In this document: one piece after another, positions 1 through 5,121 of the stretch
Numbering within the stretch: the first letter of the stretch is position 1
Layout: each line of letters opens with the position of its first letter
Assembly (NCBI GenBank): GCA_027364825.1
Contig: DAHXOM010000205.1
Coordinates: 1 to 5,121 of the forward strand
Length of the DNA: 5,121 nucleotides
Reading direction: 5' to 3'
Source: a bacterium
GTDB lineage: Bacteria; JAMCPX01
Made by a program: the position numbers and the translations under genes
Notes under the pieces: model-generated
What the model was told of the DNA's origin: nothing
Seen by the model: only the letters and a program-made list of their open reading frames with translations
Database searches by the model: none

Positions 1-338
1 GTATCAATGAAGCAAAGAAGAGGATTAAAAAGTACGGGTTAAGTGTCCTTGTATTCCCGGAGGGAACGAGGAGTAAGACCGGGAAGATGGGAGAATTCAA
101 AAAGGGAGGGTTTGTGCTTGCCATCGAAACGGGCATTCCCATAGCGCCGATAGAGATCACCGGGAGCTTCAATCTACTGCCGGCCCATACATTGCTTATA
201 AAATCCGGAGCAATTCACATTAAGGTCGGAAATCCCATACCGGTTGATAAATATACCGTCGAAAGAAAACAGGAGCTCATGGATCAGGTACGCTCCCAGA
301 TAGAGGGGCTCGGCAAGGACGATAAGGTCTTCGTATGA
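1..338 (+). CDS. plsC: PlsC-type lysophospholipid acyltransferase, C-terminal part (5' end outside window)
   Basis: The reading frame is open from the left edge (first whole codon at position 3) to a TGA at 336-338, so about 111 C-terminal residues are visible and the true start lies upstream. The block FPEGTRS (nt 54-74) is the substrate-phosphate-binding motif of the glycerolphosphate acyltransferase family. It is followed by GEFKKGGFVLA and the later family motif ETGIPIAPI. The NHx4D catalytic motif must lie before the window. The family transfers an acyl chain from acyl-ACP or acyl-CoA to lysophosphatidic acid at the inner membrane, giving phosphatidic acid. The visible part matches the C-terminal half of the next gene at about two thirds of positions, so they are tandem paralogues. 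An internal ATG at 87 falls after FPEGTRS and is not a credible start. The exact lysophospholipid used cannot be told from sequence. Confidence 0.9.
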   Translation, partial: INEAKKRIKKYGLSVLVFPEGTRSKTGKMGEFKKGGFVLAIETGIPIAPIEITGSFNLLPAHTLLIKSGAIHIKVGNPIPVDKYTVERKQELMDQVRSQIEGLGKDDKVFV

Positions 339-1039
339 GAACATATATAACCTTAATTGTTATTATCATCAACACGCTGATAATCGGTTCGATTGTCGCA
401 CTGGCCGGGATTTTTGACAGAGGGGGCAGGGTCTATGACATCGGATCACGGTTATGGGCATGGGCTATACGGCTCTGTGCGGGCATAAAAGTGAAGATAA
501 AAGGTCTGGAACACCTGGATAAAAATAAATCTTATATATTCATGTCCAACCATCAGAGCCATCTTGATGCTGTTGCGTGGGCGACGAATCTCCCGTTCAG
601 AATACGTTTTTTTGCAAAAAAAGAACTGACGTATGTACCGATATTCGGACAGGCAATTTACATGTCAAGGCATATTATCATTGACAGAAAAAATATCGAG
701 AGTGCAAAGAAAAGTATTGAAAAAGCAAGAGATATGATAAAAAAGTACGGCTTATCCGTGCTGGTTTTTCCGGAGGGAACACGGAGTACAACCGGTGGGT
801 TGGGCGAATTCAAGAAGGGCGGTTTTGTACTTGCCCTTGAAACAGGCATACCGATCGTTCCTATGGCGGTACAGGGAAGTTTTGAGCTTTTACCTCCCCA
901 CACAATGAAGATAAGGCCCGGACAGATCCGTCTCAACGTCGGGAAACCCATCAGCATGTCCGATTACACCATGGACACCAAACAGTCGCTTATAGACAGG
1001 GTGAGGAACGAGATAGAAAAGCTCGTTTCGCAGGCCTGA
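335..1039 (+). CDS. plsC: 1-acyl-sn-glycerol-3-phosphate acyltransferase (PlsC family), complete
   Basis: This 234-residue protein has the usual length for bacterial PlsC. A hydrophobic N-terminal segment (about residues 4-26) probably anchors it in the inner membrane. The catalytic NHx4D motif reads NHQSHLD, with H73 and D78 as the expected charge-relay pair. A basic FFAKKEL stretch lies at 92-98, FPEGTRS at 145-151 binds the glycerol phosphate, and GIPIVPMAV at 171-179 is the last family block. All key residues are present, so the enzyme should be active. It is expected to make phosphatidic acid from lysophosphatidic acid. The ATG shares the tetranucleotide ATGA (335-338) with the stop of the preceding paralogue, and an AAGGT (324-328) sits 6 nt upstream, so translation is probably coupled. 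An alternative role is acylation of another lysolipid such as an ornithine lipid precursor. Having two copies makes divided specificity plausible but unproven. Confidence 0.92.
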   Translation: MRTYITLIVIIINTLIIGSIVALAGIFDRGGRVYDIGSRLWAWAIRLCAGIKVKIKGLEHLDKNKSYIFMSNHQSHLDAVAWATNLPFRIRFFAKKELTYVPIFGQAIYMSRHIIIDRKNIESAKKSIEKARDMIKKYGLSVLVFPEGTRSTTGGLGEFKKGGFVLALETGIPIVPMAVQGSFELLPPHTMKIRPGQIRLNVGKPISMSDYTMDTKQSLIDRVRNEIEKLVSQA

Positions 1040-1211
1040 ATGCTTCATCAGTTTTAGAGTTCCGGGTGCTGGAGTTACAACACTTAGATTCCTTAAACTT
1101 TTTTTTCACGAATCTCTGAATCCTGTTCCCTGGCATCATAGGTATAATGCCTTTCAAAAAATTTTATCCTTATCCGGAATTTTCATATCTTTTGCATAAG
1201 AATCGTTTGAT

Positions 1212-1240
1212 TTGACAGTTTTGTATAACTTTCATATAAG
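1212..1240 (+). promoter_or_regulatory. Sigma-70-type promoter for the DUF465-ilvD-ilvB-ilvN unit
   Basis: A perfect -35 box TTGACA (1212-1217) is followed by a 17-bp spacer and a -10 box TATAAG (1235-1240, five of six consensus bases). The upstream region is AT-rich. Transcription would start near 1246-1248, about 30 nt before the GTG start at 1277. This is the only near-consensus promoter I found between the acyltransferase genes and the ilv genes, and it points into the operon. No operator palindrome is evident around it. Confidence 0.75.
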
Positions 1241-1261
1241 TCTATGGATAAATTACAATCG

Positions 1262-1269
1262 AAAGGAGG
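1262..1269 (+). promoter_or_regulatory. Strong ribosome binding site that sets a GTG start
   Basis: AAAGGAGG at 1262-1269 is a near-perfect Shine-Dalgarno sequence, 7 nt before GTG at 1277. The in-frame ATG at 1244 lies upstream of this site, has no Shine-Dalgarno of its own, and sits at or before the transcription start predicted from the promoter at 1212-1240. The GTG is therefore the better start. Confidence 0.85.
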
Positions 1270-1276
1270 CAAAACA

Positions 1277-1507
1277 GTGGAAGAAAAAGAGAGATCGCTT
1301 ATTGCAAAGTTTTCAGAGGAGGATCCTGAGTTAAAGAAGCTATGGACCGAGCATCTGGACTACGAACAAAAATTAAAAGAATTAGAAAAAAAACTGCATC
1401 TGTCACCTGAAGAAGACATAGAAAAGAAGAAACTGCAAAAATTAAAACTTTCGGGCAAGGATAAGATGTTCGAGATTCTCAAAAAATTTACCGTGAAGGA
1501 GCATTGA
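1277..1507 (+). CDS. Small DUF465/YdcH-like coiled-coil protein
   Basis: From the GTG start this is a 76-residue, highly charged, soluble protein (E/K-rich, no cysteine, no signal peptide or membrane segment). Residues 8-12 (LIAKF) lead into an acidic turn (SEEDP), then a long helix with Leu/Tyr at roughly heptad spacing (L19, L22, Y29, L33, L36, L40). A second helix carries the lysine-rich KLQKLKLSGKDKMFEIL segment (52-68). This pattern and length resemble the DUF465/YdcH family, small helical-hairpin proteins of unknown function that are common in Proteobacteria. It is the first gene after the promoter. Its TGA is 5 nt before the ilvD ATG, and its last codons contain the ilvD ribosome binding site, so the two should be co-transcribed and perhaps translationally coupled. 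Nothing in the sequence ties it to amino acid synthesis. An upstream in-frame ATG (1244) would give 87 residues but is less likely. Confidence 0.8.
   Translation: MEEKERSLIAKFSEEDPELKKLWTEHLDYEQKLKELEKKLHLSPEEDIEKKKLQKLKLSGKDKMFEILKKFTVKEH
1496..1501 (+). promoter_or_regulatory. Ribosome binding site of ilvD, deciding ATG 1513 over TTG 1504
   Basis: AAGGAG at 1496-1501 lies inside the last codons of the preceding gene. It is 11 nt from ATG 1513, which is slightly long but usable. It is only 2 nt from the in-frame TTG at 1504, which is too close. The protein from 1513 begins MRSDEIKKG, the usual N-terminus of this enzyme family, which also favours the ATG. Confidence 0.65.
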
Positions 1508-1512
1508 TACCC

Positions 1513-3165
1513 ATGCGCAGTGATGAAATCAAAAAGGGCATTGAGAGAGTACCGCACCGGGCACTGATGCACGCGACCGGTGTTGCACGTTCTGAATTTG
1601 AAAAGCCGTTTATCGGGATAGCATCGAGTTTTACCGATCTTATTCCCGGTCATGTCGGTATGAGGACGCTGGAAAGATTTCTTGAAAACGGGGTCTACGC
1701 AGGCGGCGGTCACCCATTTCTCTTTGGTATACCCGGTATATGCGACGGTATAGCAATGGGACATGTCGGTATGCACTACTCACTCCCGATACGGGAGCTT
1801 ATTGCCGATTCCGTAGAAACAGTCATATCCGCGCATAGTCTTGACGGCATGATACTGCTTACAAACTGCGACAAGATTACGCCCGGCATGCTGATGGCTG
1901 CCGCACGGCTCGATATACCTGCGATAGTTTTGACAGCAGGACCAATGCTCGGGGGAAGATACAAGGGAGAGAGGCTCGACCTTGTCCATGATGCATTTGA
2001 AGCGGTCGGTAAATACAACAGGGGCGAGCTTACCGAAGAGGATGTTATGGCAATGGAGATCGGTTCATGCCCGGGCGAGGGTTCATGCCAGGGGCTCTTT
2101 ACCGCCAACACCATGGCATGTCTCACAGAGTCACTCGGTATGTCCCTGTATGGTGCTGGTACAGCCCTTGCAGTGTCATCAAAGAAAAGACACCTTGCAT
2201 TCGAAACAGGCAAAAGAATTGTGGATCTCGTCAAAAATAATATTACGGCACGGCAGATCATGACAAAGAATGCCTTTGAAAATGCGATACGGGTCGACAT
2301 GGCGCTCGGGGGATCCACCAATACCGTACTGCACATCACTGCGATTGCACACGAGGCAGGCATCGAGCTGCCTCTGGAATTGTTCGATCAGATAAGCAGT
2401 GAAACACCCAATATTACGCGCATTAGGCCTTCGGGTGATTATATGATGGAGGATATCGAATACGCAGGCGGTATCCCCGGGGTCCTCAACAGGCTGAAGG
2501 ACATGTTAAAGGACAACCCGACAGTCACAGGGCCTTCCCTTCTTGAGCTTGCAAAGAGAGGCACGGTCTACGATAAAGAGGTTATACGATCCCTGGACAC
2601 GGCATACAGTAAAAGCGGCGGCATAGCATTACTGAAGGGCAGTCTTGCCCCCGATGGTGCTGTAATCAAGGTTGCAGGTATCCAGGCGACTCTTGAATAT
2701 TTCAAGGGAAAAGCAAGGGTTTTTGACTCTGAGCAGGATGCAATGAAGGCAATCATGGGGAAAAAGATACAGCCGAACGACGCGATTATTATACGTTATG
2801 AGGGACCCAAAGGCGGGCCCGGTATGCGTGAGATGCTTTCCCCGACAGCGGCGATTTCCGGCATGGGTATGGGAGAGAAGGTCGCGCTGATCACGGACGG
2901 CAGGTTCTCAGGCGGTACACGGGGGTTATCCATAGGCCATGTTTCTCCTGAAGCCGCGGCAGGCGGCCCGATTGCGCTGATACAGGAGGGAGACACCGTT
3001 ATTATAGACCTTAAGAAAAAATCTATTGATATTGATATCAGTGATGCTGAAATTAAGAAGAGGCGTGAAGGATTCAAACCGCCTGAGCCGAGATTTAAGA
3101 AGGGCTGGCTTGCTCGGTATGCAAAGCTTGTTACATCGGCAAACACCGGTGCTGTGCTGAAGTGA
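1513..3165 (+). CDS. ilvD: Dihydroxy-acid dehydratase IlvD
   Basis: This enzyme dehydrates 2,3-dihydroxyisovalerate and 2,3-dihydroxy-3-methylvalerate to the keto acids that become valine/leucine and isoleucine. The 550-residue length is typical. Signatures seen are PGHVGM (45-50), GICDGIAMGHVGMHYSLPIRE (75-95), NCDKITPGM (118-126, first IlvD/Edd signature), SCPGEGSCQGLFTANTM (185-201) and ALITDGRFSGGT (458-469, second signature, with the Ser that acts as base in studied homologues). C119 and C192 are the expected Fe-S ligands. The PGH at 45-47, rather than the PCN of [2Fe-2S] enzymes, resembles E. coli IlvD, so an oxygen-sensitive [4Fe-4S] cluster is inferred. Adjacent ilvB and ilvN argue against the related sugar-acid dehydratases such as Edd. 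An upstream TTG (1504) would add three residues. The long reverse-strand open frames here are shadows. Confidence 0.96.
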   Translation: MRSDEIKKGIERVPHRALMHATGVARSEFEKPFIGIASSFTDLIPGHVGMRTLERFLENGVYAGGGHPFLFGIPGICDGIAMGHVGMHYSLPIRELIADSVETVISAHSLDGMILLTNCDKITPGMLMAAARLDIPAIVLTAGPMLGGRYKGERLDLVHDAFEAVGKYNRGELTEEDVMAMEIGSCPGEGSCQGLFTANTMACLTESLGMSLYGAGTALAVSSKKRHLAFETGKRIVDLVKNNITARQIMTKNAFENAIRVDMALGGSTNTVLHITAIAHEAGIELPLELFDQISSETPNITRIRPSGDYMMEDIEYAGGIPGVLNRLKDMLKDNPTVTGPSLLELAKRGTVYDKEVIRSLDTAYSKSGGIALLKGSLAPDGAVIKVAGIQATLEYFKGKARVFDSEQDAMKAIMGKKIQPNDAIIIRYEGPKGGPGMREMLSPTAAISGMGMGEKVALITDGRFSGGTRGLSIGHVSPEAAAGGPIALIQEGDTVIIDLKKKSIDIDISDAEIKKRREGFKPPEPRFKKGWLARYAKLVTSANTGAVLK

Positions 3166-3210
3166 GAAGCGAGGATAGAGGAGCGAGGTGAGAGTAGTGA
3201 GGAGCGAGCA
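3162..3210 (+). repeat. Degenerate 7-bp tandem repeat, consensus GYGAGGA, seven units
   Basis: Seven head-to-tail heptamers can be read: GTGAGAA, GCGAGGA, TAGAGGA, GCGAGGT, GAGAGTA, GTGAGGA, GCGAGCA. Against GCGAGGA there are about nine mismatches over 49 bases. The array starts in the last codon of ilvD, contains its stop codon, and makes an almost pure purine stretch at the head of the 110-nt gap before ilvB. GAGGAGCGAG occurs exactly twice (3178-3187 and 3199-3208), 21 bp apart. No function can be assigned. It could be a slippage-derived microsatellite or one copy of a dispersed intergenic repeat family. Confidence 0.7.
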
Positions 3211-3275
3211 GGAAAGGTGCAGTCGAATTTTGATCATAGGTTGGTATATATGACGAAGGGAAAGGATAGAGAGCA

Positions 3276-4964
3276 ATGAAGATGAATGGCGCAAAAATAT
3301 TTGTGGAAAGTCTGAAGAAAGAAGGCGTGGACACAATCTTTGGGTATCCCGGCGGCGTTGTGCTGTACATATATGACGAGCTGTATCACAGTGATATACG
3401 GCACATCCTTGTCCGGCATGAGCAGGGCGCAGCCCATATGGCCGACGGCTATGCCCGGGCCACGGGCAAGGTCGGTGTATGCCTCGTAACATCGGGTCCC
3501 GGTGCCACCAACACGGTGACAGGCCTGGCTACTGCATACATGGACTCTATTCCTATCGTTGTTTTTACGGGACAGGTTTCTACGAACCTTGTGGGGAATG
3601 ATGCGTTTCAGGAGGCTGACATCGTCGGCATAACACGGTCGTGTACAAAGCACAATTTTCTTATCAAAGATGTAAAAGACATGGCGAGGACCATAAAAGA
3701 GGCGTTCTATATAGCAAGGACAGGCAGGCCGGGTCCTGTTGTTGTCGATATCCCCAAGGACATTACCATAGATTCTGTCGAGTTCTCCTATCCCGGCGAT
3801 ATCGAGCTCCCTGGCTATAAGCCGACGTATGAAGGCCATACAAACCAGATCAAGCGTGCGATTGATCTGATACTTGCTTCGAAAAAACCCGTAATCTATA
3901 CCGGCGGCGGTATTATAAGTTCCGGTGCTTCAAAGGAACTTTTTGCTTTTGCCGAGCTGTTAAAAGCACCGGTTACCAATACGCTTATGGGCCTGGGAGG
4001 CTTTCCGGGCGAGCATCCGTTATTCATGGGTATGCTCGGCATGCATGGGACGTATGCAGCGAACATGGCGGTTACCCACACCGATATGCTGGTGGCGATA
4101 GGTGCAAGGTTCGATGACCGGGTGACCGGCGATATCAATGAATTCGCACCCGAGGCAAAGATCGTACATATCGATATAGACCCGACGTCTATCAGTAAGA
4201 ACGTAGAGGTGGACATACCGATTGTAGGCAATGCAAAGAGCATCCTTGCGGAAATGAACAAGCTCTTGAAGCAGGACAGGAGGCTGAAGGGTTTTCTCCG
4301 TGAAATCGAGGACTGGAAGACACTGATAAAGCAGTGGCAGGAATCTCATCCATTGACCTACAAGGAAAACGGCAAGCTCAAACCGCAATTTGTGATAGAA
4401 AAGATATATGAATTGACCAGGGGTAATGCCATTATAACGACAGAGGTCGGTCAGAACCAGATGTGGACCGCGCAGTTTTATAAGTTCAGCAAGCCGAGGA
4501 CCTTTGTAACGTCCGGCGGGCTCGGGACCATGGGGTATGGGTTTCCCGCAGCCATCGGTGCAAAGGTTGCCATGCCCGAGGCAACGGTAATAGATATAGC
4601 GGGTGACGGAAGCATTCAGATGAACATCCAGGAGCTTGCAACGGCTGTGCAGTACAAGGTGAACGTGGTCGTGGCAATCCTGAACAACAACTACCTCGGG
4701 ATGGTCAGGCAGTGGCAGAGCCTTTTTTACGGCAAGAGGTACTCGCACACCGACATGTCCCATAAACCCGATTTTGTGAAGCTCGCCGATGCTTATGGTG
4801 CCAAAGGATACGCGGTGGAAAAGAAAAATGATGTTCTGCCGGTATTAAAGGAAGCGCTCAAGAGTAAACTTCCGGTACTGATTGATTTTCGCGTGGAGGA
4901 AGAAGAGGACGTATATCCGATGGTACCGTCCGGGGCTGCACTGAAAAAAATGTTATTGGCTTAG
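3276..4964 (+). CDS. ilvB: Acetolactate (acetohydroxyacid) synthase large, catalytic subunit
   Basis: This thiamine-diphosphate enzyme condenses pyruvate with pyruvate or 2-ketobutyrate, the first shared step of branched-chain amino acid synthesis. It is 562 residues, normal for the family. The N-terminal domain has GYPGG (23-27), RHEQGAAHMADGYAR with catalytic E49, and the conserved Q100 and F111-Q112. The middle FAD-domain motif GARFDDRVTG is at 276-285. The C-terminal ThDP/Mg motif runs from GDGS (443-446) to NNN (470-472), followed by MVRQWQ with W480, the Trp position linked to herbicide sensitivity. The FAD-domain motif and the neighbouring ilvN indicate the biosynthetic, not the catabolic (AlsS), form. 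AAAGGA at 3261-3266 is 9 nt from ATG 3276; a second in-frame ATG at 3282 is less well spaced. The gene follows ilvD after a 110-nt gap holding the heptamer repeat. Confidence 0.97.
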   Translation: MKMNGAKIFVESLKKEGVDTIFGYPGGVVLYIYDELYHSDIRHILVRHEQGAAHMADGYARATGKVGVCLVTSGPGATNTVTGLATAYMDSIPIVVFTGQVSTNLVGNDAFQEADIVGITRSCTKHNFLIKDVKDMARTIKEAFYIARTGRPGPVVVDIPKDITIDSVEFSYPGDIELPGYKPTYEGHTNQIKRAIDLILASKKPVIYTGGGIISSGASKELFAFAELLKAPVTNTLMGLGGFPGEHPLFMGMLGMHGTYAANMAVTHTDMLVAIGARFDDRVTGDINEFAPEAKIVHIDIDPTSISKNVEVDIPIVGNAKSILAEMNKLLKQDRRLKGFLREIEDWKTLIKQWQESHPLTYKENGKLKPQFVIEKIYELTRGNAIITTEVGQNQMWTAQFYKFSKPRTFVTSGGLGTMGYGFPAAIGAKVAMPEATVIDIAGDGSIQMNIQELATAVQYKVNVVVAILNNNYLGMVRQWQSLFYGKRYSHTDMSHKPDFVKLADAYGAKGYAVEKKNDVLPVLKEALKSKLPVLIDFRVEEEEDVYPMVPSGAALKKMLLA

Positions 4965-4970
4965 AGGTGA
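4964..4970 (+). promoter_or_regulatory. Ribosome binding site of ilvN overlapping the ilvB stop codon
   Basis: GAGGTGA at 4964-4970 begins at the last base of the ilvB TAG stop and lies just upstream of ATG 4974. Ribosomes ending ilvB would be next to the ilvN start, which would help keep the two subunits balanced. Confidence 0.7.
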
Positions 4971-4973
4971 ATA

Positions 4974-5121
4974 ATGAGACATACCATATCGCTTACGGTG
5001 GAGAATAAGTTCGGTGTACTTGCAAGGGTTGCAGGATTGTTCAGCGGCAGGGGGTACAATATCGAGAGTTTAAGCGTTGCCGAGACGCTGGACCCTTCCG
5101 TATCGAAGATGACGATAGTAA
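4974..5121 (+). CDS. ilvN: Acetolactate synthase small, regulatory subunit, N-terminal part (cut by right edge)
   Basis: Forty-nine codons are visible and the frame is open to the window end. The family is usually about 160 residues, so roughly two thirds is missing. The protein starts MRHTISLTVENKFGVLARVAGLFSGRGYNIESLSV, a classic N-terminal ACT domain. This subunit binds IlvB, raises its activity and gives valine feedback inhibition. G14 and N29, positions where changes make E. coli IlvH valine-resistant, are both kept, so valine control is likely. F13 stands where Pro or Ser is commoner, which is a minor variation. The gene starts 9 nt after ilvB, supporting co-expression of the two subunits as one enzyme. 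ilvH is an equally valid name for this subunit. Confidence 0.93.
   Translation, partial: MRHTISLTVENKFGVLARVAGLFSGRGYNIESLSVAETLDPSVSKMTIV

Noticed and set aside
1132..1154. Possible terminator: GGCAT and ATGCC inverted repeat followed by TTT after the second acyltransferase gene
   Set aside because: The stem is only 5 bp with a mismatch inside, and the T-run is three bases. An eight-T run at 1099-1106 also lacks a convincing GC-rich hairpin before it. Neither is enough to call a terminator.
1244..1276. ATG at 1244 as start of the DUF465-like gene
   Set aside because: It has no Shine-Dalgarno sequence and falls at or before the predicted transcription start. The extra residues encode the ribosome binding site itself (AAAGGAGG).
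1776..2363. Long reverse-strand open frame (195 codons) inside ilvD
   Set aside because: It lies wholly opposite a strongly supported ilvD, shows no recognisable motif, and is composed of the reverse complement of conserved IlvD codons.
3242..3250. Possible internal promoter for ilvB (extended -10-like TGGTATATA)
   Set aside because: No acceptable -35 box lies at the right distance; TTGATC at 3230 is only 9 bp away. On its own this is too weak to call.
3234..3253. Inverted repeat TCATA and TATGA in the ilvD-ilvB gap
   Set aside because: A 5-bp AT-rich stem with a 10-nt loop is expected by chance, and it does not extend in either direction.
4020..4763. Long reverse-strand open frame (247 codons) inside ilvB
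   Set aside because: It lies opposite the conserved FAD and ThDP domains of IlvB, with His/Arg/Cys-rich, low-plausibility composition and no family motif. It is a shadow frame.

Overview
This looks like an ordinary chromosomal stretch of a Gram-negative bacterium. It covers the end of a membrane-phospholipid gene pair and the start of a branched-chain amino acid (BCAA) operon. There is no sign of a phage, transposon, CRISPR array, RNA gene or defence cassette. Base composition is moderate and AUA isoleucine codons are frequent. The gene content and the order ilvD-ilvB-ilvN fit an anaerobe of the former Deltaproteobacteria or Nitrospirota. That placement is inferred from general gene style only and is low confidence.

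Layout, all on the + strand. (1) 1-338 is the 3' end of a PlsC-type lysophospholipid acyltransferase gene cut by the window edge. It overlaps by an ATGA (335-338) the start of a second, complete PlsC-type gene (335-1039). The two proteins are clearly related, so this is a tandem duplication. (2) 1040-1276 is non-coding. It has no convincing terminator but carries a near-consensus sigma-70 promoter (TTGACA, 17 bp, TATAAG; 1212-1240). (3) Four closely spaced genes follow: a 76-residue DUF465/YdcH-like coiled-coil protein (GTG start at 1277), ilvD (ATG at 1513), ilvB (3276) and ilvN (4974, cut by the right edge). Genes one and two are 5 nt apart, and ilvB and ilvN are 9 nt apart. ilvD and ilvB are separated by 110 nt that begin with a degenerate heptamer tandem repeat.

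How they work together: IlvB (catalytic) and IlvN (regulatory) form acetohydroxyacid synthase, the first common step of valine, isoleucine and leucine synthesis. IlvD catalyses the third step. The second-step enzyme, IlvC, is not in the window and would be expected downstream of ilvN. The PlsC-type enzymes acylate lysophosphatidic acid or a similar lysophospholipid at the membrane and are probably a separate transcription unit.

I found no new biological system. The points most worth a second look are the heptamer repeat between ilvD and ilvB, the promoter that fixes the start of the small DUF465 gene and leaves almost no leader for attenuation, and the diverged tandem PlsC pair.
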